A stretch of DNA of 9,301 nt, taken from the NCBI GenBank assembly GCA_019241805.1, contig JAFAWL010000027.1, positions 1 to 9,301 on the forward strand, given 5' to 3'. This document shows, piece after piece, positions 1 through 6,510 of the stretch. Under the pieces are notes generated by a model. The model was given only the letters and a program-made list of their open reading frames with translations. It made no database searches and was not told the origin of the DNA. A program made the position numbers and the translations under genes. The first letter of the stretch is position 1; every line of letters starts with the position of its first letter. This DNA is from Actinomycetota bacterium. GTDB lineage: Bacteria > Actinomycetota > Actinomycetes > Mycobacteriales > Jatrophihabitantaceae.

Positions 1-392
1 CGGTGTCCTCGCCGGGCCGCGCGGGCCGCCCGGGCCGCTTCCTCGTCGCGGCGCGCCTGCACGGTCTGGCGCACACCGTAGGAGAACGCCGCCACCTTGA
101 TCAGGGGGCTACCGAGGGTGCTCGAGACGATCGAGGTGAGCGCCGCCGCGTTGGTCGTCATGTTGCCGACGTTCTCGGCAATGCCACCGACGCTGTCGAG
201 CTGCTTGTTGACCGAACTCATCGTTTCCCGGGCGGAGGACAACAGCGGGGTGGTCTCCTCCCGCGTCGCTCGGATGGTCAGGGTGGCCTCGTCCAGGGTG
301 CGTCCCAGCTTGAACAGCGGAATCGCCGCTATGAGTACCAGCAGCAGGAACGCACCAGCCGCGATGAGGGCCGCGATCGCTCCACCGGACAC
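1..392 (-). CDS. DUF948 domain membrane protein (partial, C-terminus outside window)
   Basis: The first 130 codons of this gene are visible; it continues past the left edge. It begins with GTG at 392, six bases after a strong Shine-Dalgarno GAGGAGG (complement of 399-405), which fixes the start. Residues about 5-26 form one hydrophobic segment (GAIAALIAAGAFLLLVLIAA), an N-terminal membrane anchor. After it comes a polar helical stretch with regular Leu/Ile/Val spacing (LDEATLTIRATREETTPLL, then SVNKQLDSVGGIAENV), as expected for the coiled-coil-like DUF948 family. The last visible part is Ala/Arg/Glu-rich and basic. The biochemical role of DUF948 proteins is not known. In other actinobacteria a gene like this lies between rarA and alaS, so alaS (or rpsD) may follow outside the window; that is inference. 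It is probably transcribed with rarA, 90 bp upstream on the same strand. The family call rests on motif memory and context. Confidence 0.82.
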   Translation of the reverse strand, partial: MSGGAIAALIAAGAFLLLVLIAAIPLFKLGRTLDEATLTIRATREETTPLLSSARETMSSVNKQLDSVGGIAENVGNMTTNAAALTSIVSSTLGSPLIKVAAFSYGVRQTVQARRDEEAARAARAARRGH

Positions 393-445
393 CAGACGCC
401 TCCTCGGCGATTTCGACAGCAGTTTCCAGGTTCGGACCGCATTGA

Positions 446-468
446 CCTTAGCTGGTCGATCAGCAAGG
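446..468 (-). other. Small hairpin in the rarA-DUF948 spacer
   Basis: On the minus strand CCTTGCTG pairs with CAGC-T-AAGG around a 6-base loop: eight base pairs with a single bulged T. It lies just after the rarA stop and before the DUF948 ribosome site. No T-run follows, so it is not a canonical intrinsic terminator. It could attenuate transcription, stabilise the message or be chance. Confidence 0.25.
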
Positions 469-482
469 TTGCCCGGGCATCG

Positions 483-1835
483 CTAGCCCGGCTGGCTCGG
501 GGGCTCGACGCCGCGGACGACGGCCCGTAGCGCGCGCAGGCGCGGTGCGAGTGTTCGTTCGTGGCCGTGTTCACTCGGGTCGTAGTAATCGCGGCCGACC
601 AGCTCATCCGGTGGGTATTGCTGTTCGACCACCCCTTCGGGTACATCGTGCGGGTAGCTGTAGCGCTCCGCGTGCCCCAGCCGAGCCGCACCGGGATAGT
701 GCCCGTCCCGTAACGGCGGCGGAACGGCGCCGGCCGCGGCGGCCCGGACGTCGCTCATCGCGGCATCGATCGCCCGGACCACCGCGTTGGACTTCGGGGC
801 CAGTGCGAGGTGGATGGTCGCCTGGGCCAAATTGATCCGAGCCTCCGGCAGGCCGATCAACTGGACCGCTTCGGCGGCCGCGGTCGCGGCGAGCAGGGCG
901 CTCGGGTCGGCCAGGCCGACGTCCTCGCTGGCGTGCACGATCAGGCGTCGGGCGATGAACCGCGGATCCTCGCCGGCGACGATCATGCGGGCGAGGTAGT
1001 GCAGAGCTGCGTCCGCGTCGGAGCCCCGGATCGACTTGATGAAGGCGCTGATGACGTCGTAATGCTGATCGCCGTCGCGGTCGTAACGAAGCGCCGCCTG
1101 ATCGGCCGCCTGTTCCAGCGTGGGCAGATCGATGACAGTGTCGCCGAGCGCCACCGCGCTCCCGGCAGCCGCTTCGAGCGCCGTGAGGGCGCGCCGGGCG
1201 TCGCCACCGGCCACGCGCACCAGGTGGGCCCGGGCGTCCGGGGCCAGGCCGAGCCGGCCACCCAGACCGCGTTCGTCGCTGACGGCGCGATCGACGAGCC
1301 GGCCGACGTCGTCGTCGGTGAGCGGTTCCAGGGTCAGCAACAGGCTTCGGGAAAGCAGTGGCGACACGATGGAGAAGAACGGGTTTTCAGTGGTCGCCGC
1401 AACCAGCGTGATCGTGCGGGCCTCGACGGCACCGAGCAGCGAGTCCTGCTGGGTCTTGGAGAACCGGTGGATCTCGTCGATGAACAGCACCGTCTGGCGG
1501 CCGGAGAAGCCGAGTTCGCGCCGCGCCTCATCGATCACGGCCCGGACGTCCTTGACCCCGGCGTTGAGCGCCGACAGCTGGGCGAAGCGACGGTTGGTGG
1601 CCGAGGCGACGATCAGTGCGAGGGTCGTTTTGCCGGTACCGGGCGGCCCGAACAAGATCAGCGACATCGGCGCGTCGCCCTCGACCAGCCGGCGAAGTGG
1701 CGAACCCGGCGCCAGCAGATGCTGCTGACCTACGACCTCGTCGAGGCTCCGCGGCCGCATCCGGGCGGCCAACGGGGCGTTCGCCGCAGCACGCTCGGCC
1801 TCCTGAGCGTCGAACAGGGTCACGCCCGCCGACAT
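483..1835 (-). CDS. rarA: Replication-associated recombination protein A (RarA/MgsA AAA+ ATPase)
   Basis: A 450-residue AAA+ ATPase of the RarA/MgsA/WRNIP1 family, cytosolic, acting at stalled replication forks and gaps. All expected motifs are present: the N-terminal RMRPRSLDEVVGQQHLL block (25-41), Walker A GPPGTGKTT (63-71, K69), Walker B LFIDE (117-121, D120/E121) followed by IHRF, sensor 1 ATTENPFF (147-154) and an arginine finger in SPLLSRS (R163). The second half holds the family's tetramerisation region, with YDRDGDQHYDVISAFIKSIRGSD and DPRFIARRLIVHASEDVGLA. The length is normal. I chose ATG 1835 (MSAGVTLFDAQ) because RarA homologues begin just before such an LF motif. It lacks a visible Shine-Dalgarno and sits behind a CG-only run. 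An in-frame ATG at 1865 has a weak GAG six bases upstream and would add ten residues. The open frame extends to 2096, but that part lies antisense to the plus-strand gene and looks non-coding. Function certain at family level; the start is not. Confidence 0.96.
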   Translation of the reverse strand: MSAGVTLFDAQEAERAAANAPLAARMRPRSLDEVVGQQHLLAPGSPLRRLVEGDAPMSLILFGPPGTGKTTLALIVASATNRRFAQLSALNAGVKDVRAVIDEARRELGFSGRQTVLFIDEIHRFSKTQQDSLLGAVEARTITLVAATTENPFFSIVSPLLSRSLLLTLEPLTDDDVGRLVDRAVSDERGLGGRLGLAPDARAHLVRVAGGDARRALTALEAAAGSAVALGDTVIDLPTLEQAADQAALRYDRDGDQHYDVISAFIKSIRGSDADAALHYLARMIVAGEDPRFIARRLIVHASEDVGLADPSALLAATAAAEAVQLIGLPEARINLAQATIHLALAPKSNAVVRAIDAAMSDVRAAAAGAVPPPLRDGHYPGAARLGHAERYSYPHDVPEGVVEQQYPPDELVGRDYYDPSEHGHERTLAPRLRALRAVVRGVEPPSQPG

Positions 1836-1876
1836 TAGCGCGCCGCGCGCGCATCGTCGGAGCATCGGTAGCTCGT

Positions 1877-1905
1877 CGAATCGGCGCGATCCGAATCGGC
1901 GCGAT
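1877..1905. repeat. Perfect 14-bp direct repeat in the divergent rarA / unknown-gene spacer
   Basis: CGAATCGGCGCGAT occurs at 1877-1890 and again at 1892-1905, offset by 15 bp. Each copy contains the imperfect palindrome ATCG-GCG-CGAT, the form of a small transcription-factor half-site pair. The second copy overlaps the putative -10 element of the plus-strand gene, and both lie within 80 bp upstream of rarA. This is placed as a repressor operator would be, but no regulator is identified. Confidence 0.55.
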
Positions 1906-1915
1906 ACTGGGGCCA
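1903..1915 (+). promoter_or_regulatory. Putative -10 element for a leaderless transcript
   Basis: GATACT at 1903-1908 is close to the actinobacterial -10 consensus TAnnnT. The expected start of transcription, six to seven bases downstream, falls on the A of the ATG at 1915, so the message would be leaderless. No good Shine-Dalgarno precedes this ATG (only CTGGGG, too close), which fits. No clear -35 box is visible; the direct repeats occupy that region. Confidence 0.4.
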
Positions 1916-2343
1916 TGATCTCCGTGGGGCTCGCTCGACGCCTTCGCGACGGCGGCCTCCGGTGGGACCCGCAGCGCGGCGATCGGTTCGTGGTGGTCGA
2001 CCGGGGCATGGATGAGGACATCTTCGTCCTGTCGGACATGACGATCGAGGTCCACAAGTTCCCGGACGGCGACCTCATCGGTTTCAACGGGACCACCGAG
2101 TGGGCGCTGGACTCGATCGACCCGAAGCACTCGGTGTGGCTGCCCAGCGAAAGTCAACTGCGCGAGCGCCTTGGCGCCACCCTGGTCTCGCTGCGCCGGG
2201 TGGAGACCGGTTGGCAGGTCAAGTGCCGCGTCGGCCAGCGCGAGCTCAGTGCGATCCGAGACGACGCGGCCGAGGCCTACGGGGCTTGCCTGCTGCACCT
2301 GGTCACCGGCGAGTACGTGCCGGAGGTCGTTCCGGTCGACTGA
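1915..2343 (+). CDS. Conserved actinobacterial protein of unknown function (142 aa)
   Basis: A small, probably soluble protein, with no signal peptide or membrane segment. It has N-terminal ARRLRDGGLRWDPQRGDRF (7-25), a middle IEVHKFPDGDLIGFNGTTEW (44-63), then WLPSESQLRERLG (75-87) and a C-terminal GWQVKC...DDAAEAYGACLLHLVTG. Four tryptophans (17, 63, 75, 100) punctuate it. I recall similar proteins in Streptomyces and relatives, sometimes auto-labelled 'pilus assembly protein CpaE'. That name is unsupported here: there is no P-loop or receiver domain. The C-terminal strand-strand-helix pattern faintly resembles the HicB-like beta-beta-beta-alpha fold, but no HicA partner is adjacent; this is weak inference. 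The gene is the only plus-strand gene within the minus-strand block, divergent from rarA and convergent with aspS. ATG 1915 is chosen as the first codon of the conserved start MISVGLARRLR and because it fits leaderless initiation. Confidence 0.88.
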   Translation: MISVGLARRLRDGGLRWDPQRGDRFVVVDRGMDEDIFVLSDMTIEVHKFPDGDLIGFNGTTEWALDSIDPKHSVWLPSESQLRERLGATLVSLRRVETGWQVKCRVGQRELSAIRDDAAEAYGACLLHLVTGEYVPEVVPVD

Positions 2344-2425
2344 AAGTGCAGCCTTCGGGCCGAAGCGTCGCCGCCGTTCAGGAGCAAAGCGCCGCAGCCG
2401 TTCCGGCGCAAGCGCGCCGGGGTCG
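2344..2425. terminator. Convergent spacer with two hairpins, possible bidirectional terminator
   Basis: This 82-bp gap separates the plus-strand unknown gene from the end of aspS. CTTCGGGCCGAAG (2353-2365) folds into a 5-bp stem with a GGC loop. GCGCCG (2389-2394) pairs with CGGCGC (2404-2409) around a nine-base loop. Both are symmetric and would form on either strand. Neither has a T-run after it, so these would be hairpins of the T-poor kind common in GC-rich actinobacteria, or Rho could act instead. Confidence 0.4.
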
Positions 2426-4213
2426 TCAGGCGCTCGCCGGCGGCGGCGCTGCGGCTGCGGGTTTGGGCGGCGGCCCGTCGACGCCGGCCTCCCGGCGTTG
2501 TTCCGAGGTGATCGGCGCGGGGGCGCCGGTGAGCGGATCGAACCCGCCGCCGGTCTTGGGAAATGCGATTACGTCGCGAATGGAGTCGGTGTGCGAGAGC
2601 AGCGCGCAGATCCTGTCCCAGCCGAACGCGATCCCGCCGTGCGGCGGTGCGCCGAAGGCGAACGCGTCCAACAGGAATCCGAACTTCGAGCGGGCTTGCT
2701 CGGCGTCCAGGCCCATCACGTCGAAGACGCGCTGCTGGATCGCGGCGCTGTGGATACGAATCGACCCCCCGCCGATCTCGTTGCCGTTGCAGACGATGTC
2801 ATAGGCATAGGCCAACGCCGAGCCGGGATCGGTGTCGAAGGTGCCGTAGAACTCCGGCTTGGGCGAGGTGAAGGCGTGATGCACCGCCGTCCAAGCGCCT
2901 GCGCCGACGGCGACGTCGGTGGTGTCCTCGACTGCCTCGAACAACGGCGCGTCCACGACCCAGAGGAACGACCAGGCCGATTCGTCGATGAAGCCCAGCC
3001 GGCGACCGATCTCCAGACGGGCGGCCCCGAGCAGCGCCCGGGCAGGGTTGGGGCGCCCGGCCGCGAAGAACACGCAATCGCCGGTCTCGGCTCCGAGTGC
3101 CGCGGCGAGACCCGCCCGCTCGCTGTCGGAGAGGTTTTTCGCGACCGGGCCGCCCAGCTCGCCGTCCGCGTTGAACAATACGTAGGCCAGACCACGCGCG
3201 CCGCGCTGCTTGGCCCAGTCCTGCCAGGCATCGAGCTGTTTGCGCGGTTGAGCCGCGCCGCCCTTCATCACCACCGCACCGACGTAGTCGGCCTGGAACA
3301 CCCGAAACGGCGTCCGGGCGAAATAGTCGGTGAGATCGGTCAGTTCCAGGTCAAGTCGAAGATCGGGCTTGTCCGAGCCGAAGCGAGCCATCGCCTCGGT
3401 GTAGGTCATCCGCGGGATCGGATTCGGAACCTCGTAGCCGGCCAGCTCCCGCCAGAGCGCGCTGACGACGGCCTCGCCCACCTCCATGACGTCGTTCTGG
3501 TCGACGAAGCTCATCTCGATGTCGAGCTGCGTGAACTCGGGCTGGCGATCCGCCCGGAAATCCTCGTCCCGGTAGCAGCGCGCGATCTGGAAGTACCGCT
3601 CCATGCCGCCGACCATGAGCAGTTGCTTGAACAGCTGCGGCGACTGCGGCAGCGCGTACCAACTGCCCGGCTGCAGCCGCGCCGGCACCAGGAAGTCGCG
3701 AGCCCCCTCCGGGGTCGAGCGGGTGAGCGTCGGCGTCTCGATCTCGACGAAGCGGCGTTCGTACAGCGCTGACCGCGCGATCCGGTTGGCCTGGCTGCGC
3801 AGTCGTATCGCCGCGGCCGGCTCGGGTCGGCGCAGGTCGAGGTAGCGGTAACGCAACCTGACTTCTTCGTTGACGCTGGTCGTGTCGTCGATCGGGAACG
3901 GCAGCGGCGCCGCCTCGTTCAGGACGTCCAGCCGGCTCGCGGCTACCTCGATCTCGCCCGTCGCCAGGCGAGGGTTCACGTTGCCGGCCAGGCGCGCCCG
4001 CACCTCGCCGGTGACGGCGACGCACCATTCATTGCGCAGATCGTGGGCGACCTCGTCGCCTCGAACGACCACCTGCACGACGCCGGTGGCATCGCGCACA
4101 TCGATGAAGGCGACACCTCCGTGGTCGCGTCGACCGGCGACCCAGCCGGCCAAGGTGACGGTCGAGCCGGCGTCGGACGCGCTCAGCGTGCCCGCGTCGT
4201 GTGTGCGAATCAC
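2426..4213 (-). CDS. aspS: Aspartyl-tRNA synthetase, probably non-discriminating (Asp/Asn)
   Basis: A 595-residue bacterial-type class II synthetase that charges tRNA-Asp. An OB-fold anticodon domain comes first (about 1-105: VTLAGWVAGRRDHGG, VAFIDVRD). The catalytic core follows: motif 1 around ETPTLTRSTPEGARDF (159-174), QSPQ (190-193), motif 2 around YRDEDFRADRQPEFTQLDIE (214-233) and motif 3 GIAFGWDR (527-534, R534). Between motifs 2 and 3 sits the GAD insertion of bacterial AspRS. H31 in RRDHGG and the glycine of AGNVN (G77) match the residues that mark non-discriminating AspRS in Pseudomonas (H31/G83), so it probably also makes Asp-tRNA-Asn for GatCAB. The last 16 or so residues are Pro/Ala-rich and look disordered. 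The start is GTG 4213 with AAGGAGA (complement of 4217-4223), not the upstream Arg-rich extension of the open frame. Its GTGA overlaps the hisS stop by four bases, implying coupled translation. Confidence 0.98.
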   Translation of the reverse strand: MIRTHDAGTLSASDAGSTVTLAGWVAGRRDHGGVAFIDVRDATGVVQVVVRGDEVAHDLRNEWCVAVTGEVRARLAGNVNPRLATGEIEVAASRLDVLNEAAPLPFPIDDTTSVNEEVRLRYRYLDLRRPEPAAAIRLRSQANRIARSALYERRFVEIETPTLTRSTPEGARDFLVPARLQPGSWYALPQSPQLFKQLLMVGGMERYFQIARCYRDEDFRADRQPEFTQLDIEMSFVDQNDVMEVGEAVVSALWRELAGYEVPNPIPRMTYTEAMARFGSDKPDLRLDLELTDLTDYFARTPFRVFQADYVGAVVMKGGAAQPRKQLDAWQDWAKQRGARGLAYVLFNADGELGGPVAKNLSDSERAGLAAALGAETGDCVFFAAGRPNPARALLGAARLEIGRRLGFIDESAWSFLWVVDAPLFEAVEDTTDVAVGAGAWTAVHHAFTSPKPEFYGTFDTDPGSALAYAYDIVCNGNEIGGGSIRIHSAAIQQRVFDVMGLDAEQARSKFGFLLDAFAFGAPPHGGIAFGWDRICALLSHTDSIRDVIAFPKTGGGFDPLTGAPAPITSEQRREAGVDGPPPKPAAAAPPPASA

Positions 4214-5577
4214 GTGTCTCCTTCGACTTCGTCGCCGGCCGCGACGACCCGGGGGGCGCGGTCGAGTTCCGGTGGAAGCCATTCGGCGGGGTCGGCCTCG
4301 ACCTGTTCGCCCGAACGGATGTCTTTCACCTCGTGCGGGCGGCCGGGTTCGGACGGCGGGAACCAGACGAACGGGATACCGCGCCGTTCGGCCACCCGGA
4401 TCTGTCGACCATACTTCTGCGCCGCGGGAGCGACCTCGGCCGCGACCCCTCGGGCGCGCAGCGCCTGCGCGACGGCGTTGCTGGACGGACGCGAAGGCTC
4501 GTCGACGAGCGCGACCAGCACGGCTGAAGGCACCGACCGGGAGGCGGACAGGCCGGTTCGGGCCAGCAACGGCACGAGCAGGCGGGTGAGTCCCAGCGAG
4601 ATGCCGACGCCGGGATAGGTGGCGCGGGCGTCAGTGACCAGCGAGTCGTAACGCCCGCCGGAGCAGATGGAGCCGAGCGAGTCCCACCCGTCCAGGCGGG
4701 TTTCGAAGACGGTCCCGGTGTAATAGTCGAGACCGCGGGCGATGCGCAGGTCGGCCTCGACCCGCACCCGCCCATCCGCCAGGTCACGGCAGCCGTCCAC
4801 GACCTGCGCGAGCTCGGTCAGGCCGACCTCGAGCAGATCGTGTTCCACCCCGAGCGCACGTACCTGTTCGACGAACGAGGTATCGGTGGTCCGAATTCCG
4901 GCCAGCGCCACGCACTGGTCGGCCTGGTCCGGCGACAAGCCGGCGTCCTCGACCAGCATCGTGCGGATCGCGGCGGGCGGGATTTTGTCGATCTTGTCGA
5001 TGGTCCGCATCACGCCGGCCGCGTCGGGTGCCCCCAGGCCCCGGTAGAAGCCCTCGATCAACTTTCGGTTGTTGACCTGGAATCGCAGCGGCGGCAGGAA
5101 GTCGAGCGCCGACAGCGCCTCCCCCATCACCCGCGCGATTTCGACGTCGTGATGGAAGGCAAGGGTGTCGCGGGCGACGACGTCGATATCGACCTGGGTG
5201 AATTCGCGGTATCGACCCTCCTGCGGACGCTCGCCGCGCCAGACCTTCTGTATCTGGTAGCGGCGGAACGGGAATTCGAGCTGACCCGCATTGTCCAGGA
5301 CATAGCGCGCGAAGGGCACCGTGAGATCAAAATGCAACCCGAGGCCGGCGTCATCACCGTCCTCCTCGGCCTGCAGTCGACGCAGTACATAAACTTCTTT
5401 GTCGATTTCTCCCTTCCGCAACAACTGATCCATCGGTTCGGCCGCCCGTGTCTCGATCGACGCGAATCCGTGCAGCTCGAAGGTTCGCCGCAGCGAATCG
5501 AGGACCGACTGCTCGACGATGCGCTCGCCCGGCAGCAATTCGGGGAAGCCTGACAGGGACGTGACGGGCATGCTCAC
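4210..5577 (-). CDS. hisS: Histidyl-tRNA synthetase, DLTVP subtype
   Basis: A 455-residue class II synthetase that charges tRNA-His, cytosolic. Visible motifs are LHFDLTVPFARY (81-92), the motif 2 block VWRGERPQEGRYREFTQVDID (112-132), the HisRS-specific ARGLDYYTGTVFE (280-292), SICSGGRYDSLV (303-314) and motif 3 GVGISLGLTRL (323-333). A C-terminal anticodon-binding domain runs from about 345 (AVLVALVDE, QALRARGVAAEV, YGRQIRVAERRGIPFVWF). Where E. coli and Mycobacterium HisRS have LRPEGT, this protein has FDLTVP, and it is about 30 residues longer. From memory it is close to the Bifidobacterium and micrococcal enzyme that begins GFPEWLPAERIVEQ, so it belongs to a known alternative lineage. 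GTG 5577 overlaps the stop of the upstream hydrolase as GTGA. An ATG two codons on (5571) is a real alternative, since the only Shine-Dalgarno is a weak GAGA that would suit either. Confidence 0.98.
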   Translation of the reverse strand: MSMPVTSLSGFPELLPGERIVEQSVLDSLRRTFELHGFASIETRAAEPMDQLLRKGEIDKEVYVLRRLQAEEDGDDAGLGLHFDLTVPFARYVLDNAGQLEFPFRRYQIQKVWRGERPQEGRYREFTQVDIDVVARDTLAFHHDVEIARVMGEALSALDFLPPLRFQVNNRKLIEGFYRGLGAPDAAGVMRTIDKIDKIPPAAIRTMLVEDAGLSPDQADQCVALAGIRTTDTSFVEQVRALGVEHDLLEVGLTELAQVVDGCRDLADGRVRVEADLRIARGLDYYTGTVFETRLDGWDSLGSICSGGRYDSLVTDARATYPGVGISLGLTRLLVPLLARTGLSASRSVPSAVLVALVDEPSRPSSNAVAQALRARGVAAEVAPAAQKYGRQIRVAERRGIPFVWFPPSEPGRPHEVKDIRSGEQVEADPAEWLPPELDRAPRVVAAGDEVEGDT

Positions 5578-6227
5578 AAATCTCGCAGGTAGGGGTTGGT
5601 CGCGCGCTCGGCACCCACCGTGGTCGCCGGCCCGTGCCCGGGCAGCACGGTGATCTCGTCGTCGAGCCGAAGGATCACCCGCTGCAACGACTCGCGCATC
5701 CTGGTCATCGAGCCACCGGGCAGGTCGGTTCGTCCGATCGAGCCGGCGAACAAGACGTCGCCCGAGAAAAGGAGCTCGTCCAGATCGAAGGTCACCGACC
5801 CAGGAGTGTGGCCCGGCGCGTGCCGAACTCCGAAGTGCAGGCCGGCCAGTTCGAGCACGGCACCGTCAGCCAGTTCGCGGACGTCATCGGGCTCGGCGAG
5901 GGTCAGGTTTGCCAGTCCAGGCAGAGGTGATCCGTAGGGCCGGCCCAGGCCCGACCACGGATCGGTCAGCTGGGTCCGGTCGGCCGGATGGATGTAAGCC
6001 GGCACGTCGTGGGCCTGGCACACCGGGAACACGGAGAACGTGTGGTCGTAGTGGCCGTGGGTGGCCAGGACCGCGATCGGGTGCAGCCGATGTTCTTCGA
6101 TTACCTGGCCCAGTTCGCCGCCGATGTCGATGCCCGGATCGACGATCACGCACTGCTCACCCGGACGGCTCGCCACGACATAGCAGTTCGTATCGGTGAC
6201 CGGCGAGGGGAATCCGGCGACGAGCAC
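5574..6227 (-). CDS. Metallo-beta-lactamase-fold hydrolase, glyoxalase II-like
   Basis: A 217-residue zinc hydrolase, cytosolic, first gene of the operon with hisS and aspS. The full metal-ligand set is present: HGHYDH (57-62; H57, H59, D61, H62), H140 in HAPGHTPGS, D157 in LFSGDVLF and H198 in LPGHGPATT. GRTDLPGGS (165-173) and the ending GAERATNPYL are typical of the small YcbL/glyoxalase-II-like group. It is shorter than true glyoxalase II, lacking most of the C-terminal glutathione-binding domain, and actinobacteria lack glutathione, so its natural thioester or other substrate is unknown. M. tuberculosis has a counterpart (Rv2581c) in the same place beside hisS. The start is GTG 6227, seven bases after GGGAGAG (complement of 6235-6241), giving the expected N-terminus VLVAGFP and NCYVV. 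The open frame extends 151 codons further through the repeat array, but that part does not resemble protein. Confidence 0.95.
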   Translation of the reverse strand: MLVAGFPSPVTDTNCYVVASRPGEQCVIVDPGIDIGGELGQVIEEHRLHPIAVLATHGHYDHTFSVFPVCQAHDVPAYIHPADRTQLTDPWSGLGRPYGSPLPGLANLTLAEPDDVRELADGAVLELAGLHFGVRHAPGHTPGSVTFDLDELLFSGDVLFAGSIGRTDLPGGSMTRMRESLQRVILRLDDEITVLPGHGPATTVGAERATNPYLRDL

Positions 6228-6270
6228 GCTCGAACTCTCCCTGTCTCGGTACGAAACGATGCGGTCGGTC

Positions 6271-6381
6271 CGACTTCGTCTCTGACGACTTCGTCCAACG
6301 ACTTCATGTCTAACGACTCGGTGTGAAGCGACTCGGTGTGAAGCAACTCGGTGTGAAGCAACTCGGTGTGAAGCGACTCGG
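6271..6381. repeat. 15-bp tandem repeat array (minisatellite-like)
   Basis: The unit on the plus strand is CRACTCGGTGTGAAG. Four near-identical copies start at 6314, 6329, 6344 and 6359, differing only at the second base (G, G, A, A), and a fifth partial copy covers 6374-6381. Three degenerate copies precede them at 6271, 6286 and 6299, keeping the CGACT core, with one 2-bp contraction (6286 to 6299). The array lies 44 bp upstream of the hydrolase start codon and 130 bp upstream of the ppiB promoter. The unit length is a multiple of three, so the minus strand stays open in all frames (for example VASHR repeats), but I regard it as non-coding. Confidence 0.85.
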
Positions 6382-6510
6382 CCGCGCGGTGGCAGCCGGC
6401 CGCGGTCGGGGCCCAGCCTACCGAGCGGCCCGGGCGCGATTGCCGGGCGCGGCCGGCCGGGAAGCATCCTGGGCGCCGGCCTGACCGGACGCGATCCACG
6501 GCAGTCTCTG

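Noticed and set aside
810..1838. 342-codon plus-strand open frame opposite rarA
   Set aside because: RarA motifs on the other strand are complete; this frame has no recognisable domain or ribosome site.
1915..2343. Toxin-antitoxin or pilus CpaE assignment for the unknown gene
   Set aside because: No partner gene is adjacent, and there is no P-loop ATPase or receiver domain; at 142 residues it is too short for CpaE.
2171..3772. 533-codon plus-strand open frame opposite aspS
   Set aside because: It is antisense to a certain gene and reads as Arg/Gly/Ala-rich sequence without domain motifs. Long antisense frames are expected in such GC-rich codon usage.
4214..4282. 23-residue Arg/Pro-rich extension of AspRS
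   Set aside because: It lies inside the end of hisS, and the GTG at 4213 has a clear AAGGAGA site and gives H31 the family's numbering.
4840..5553. 237-codon plus-strand open frame opposite hisS
   Set aside because: It is complementary to conserved HisRS core motifs and has no protein family signature of its own.
6271..6381. CRISPR array or plasmid iterons
   Set aside because: The repeats are contiguous 15-mers without unique spacers, so not CRISPR. No replication initiator gene or AT-rich melting region is nearby, so iterons are unlikely in this core chromosomal setting.
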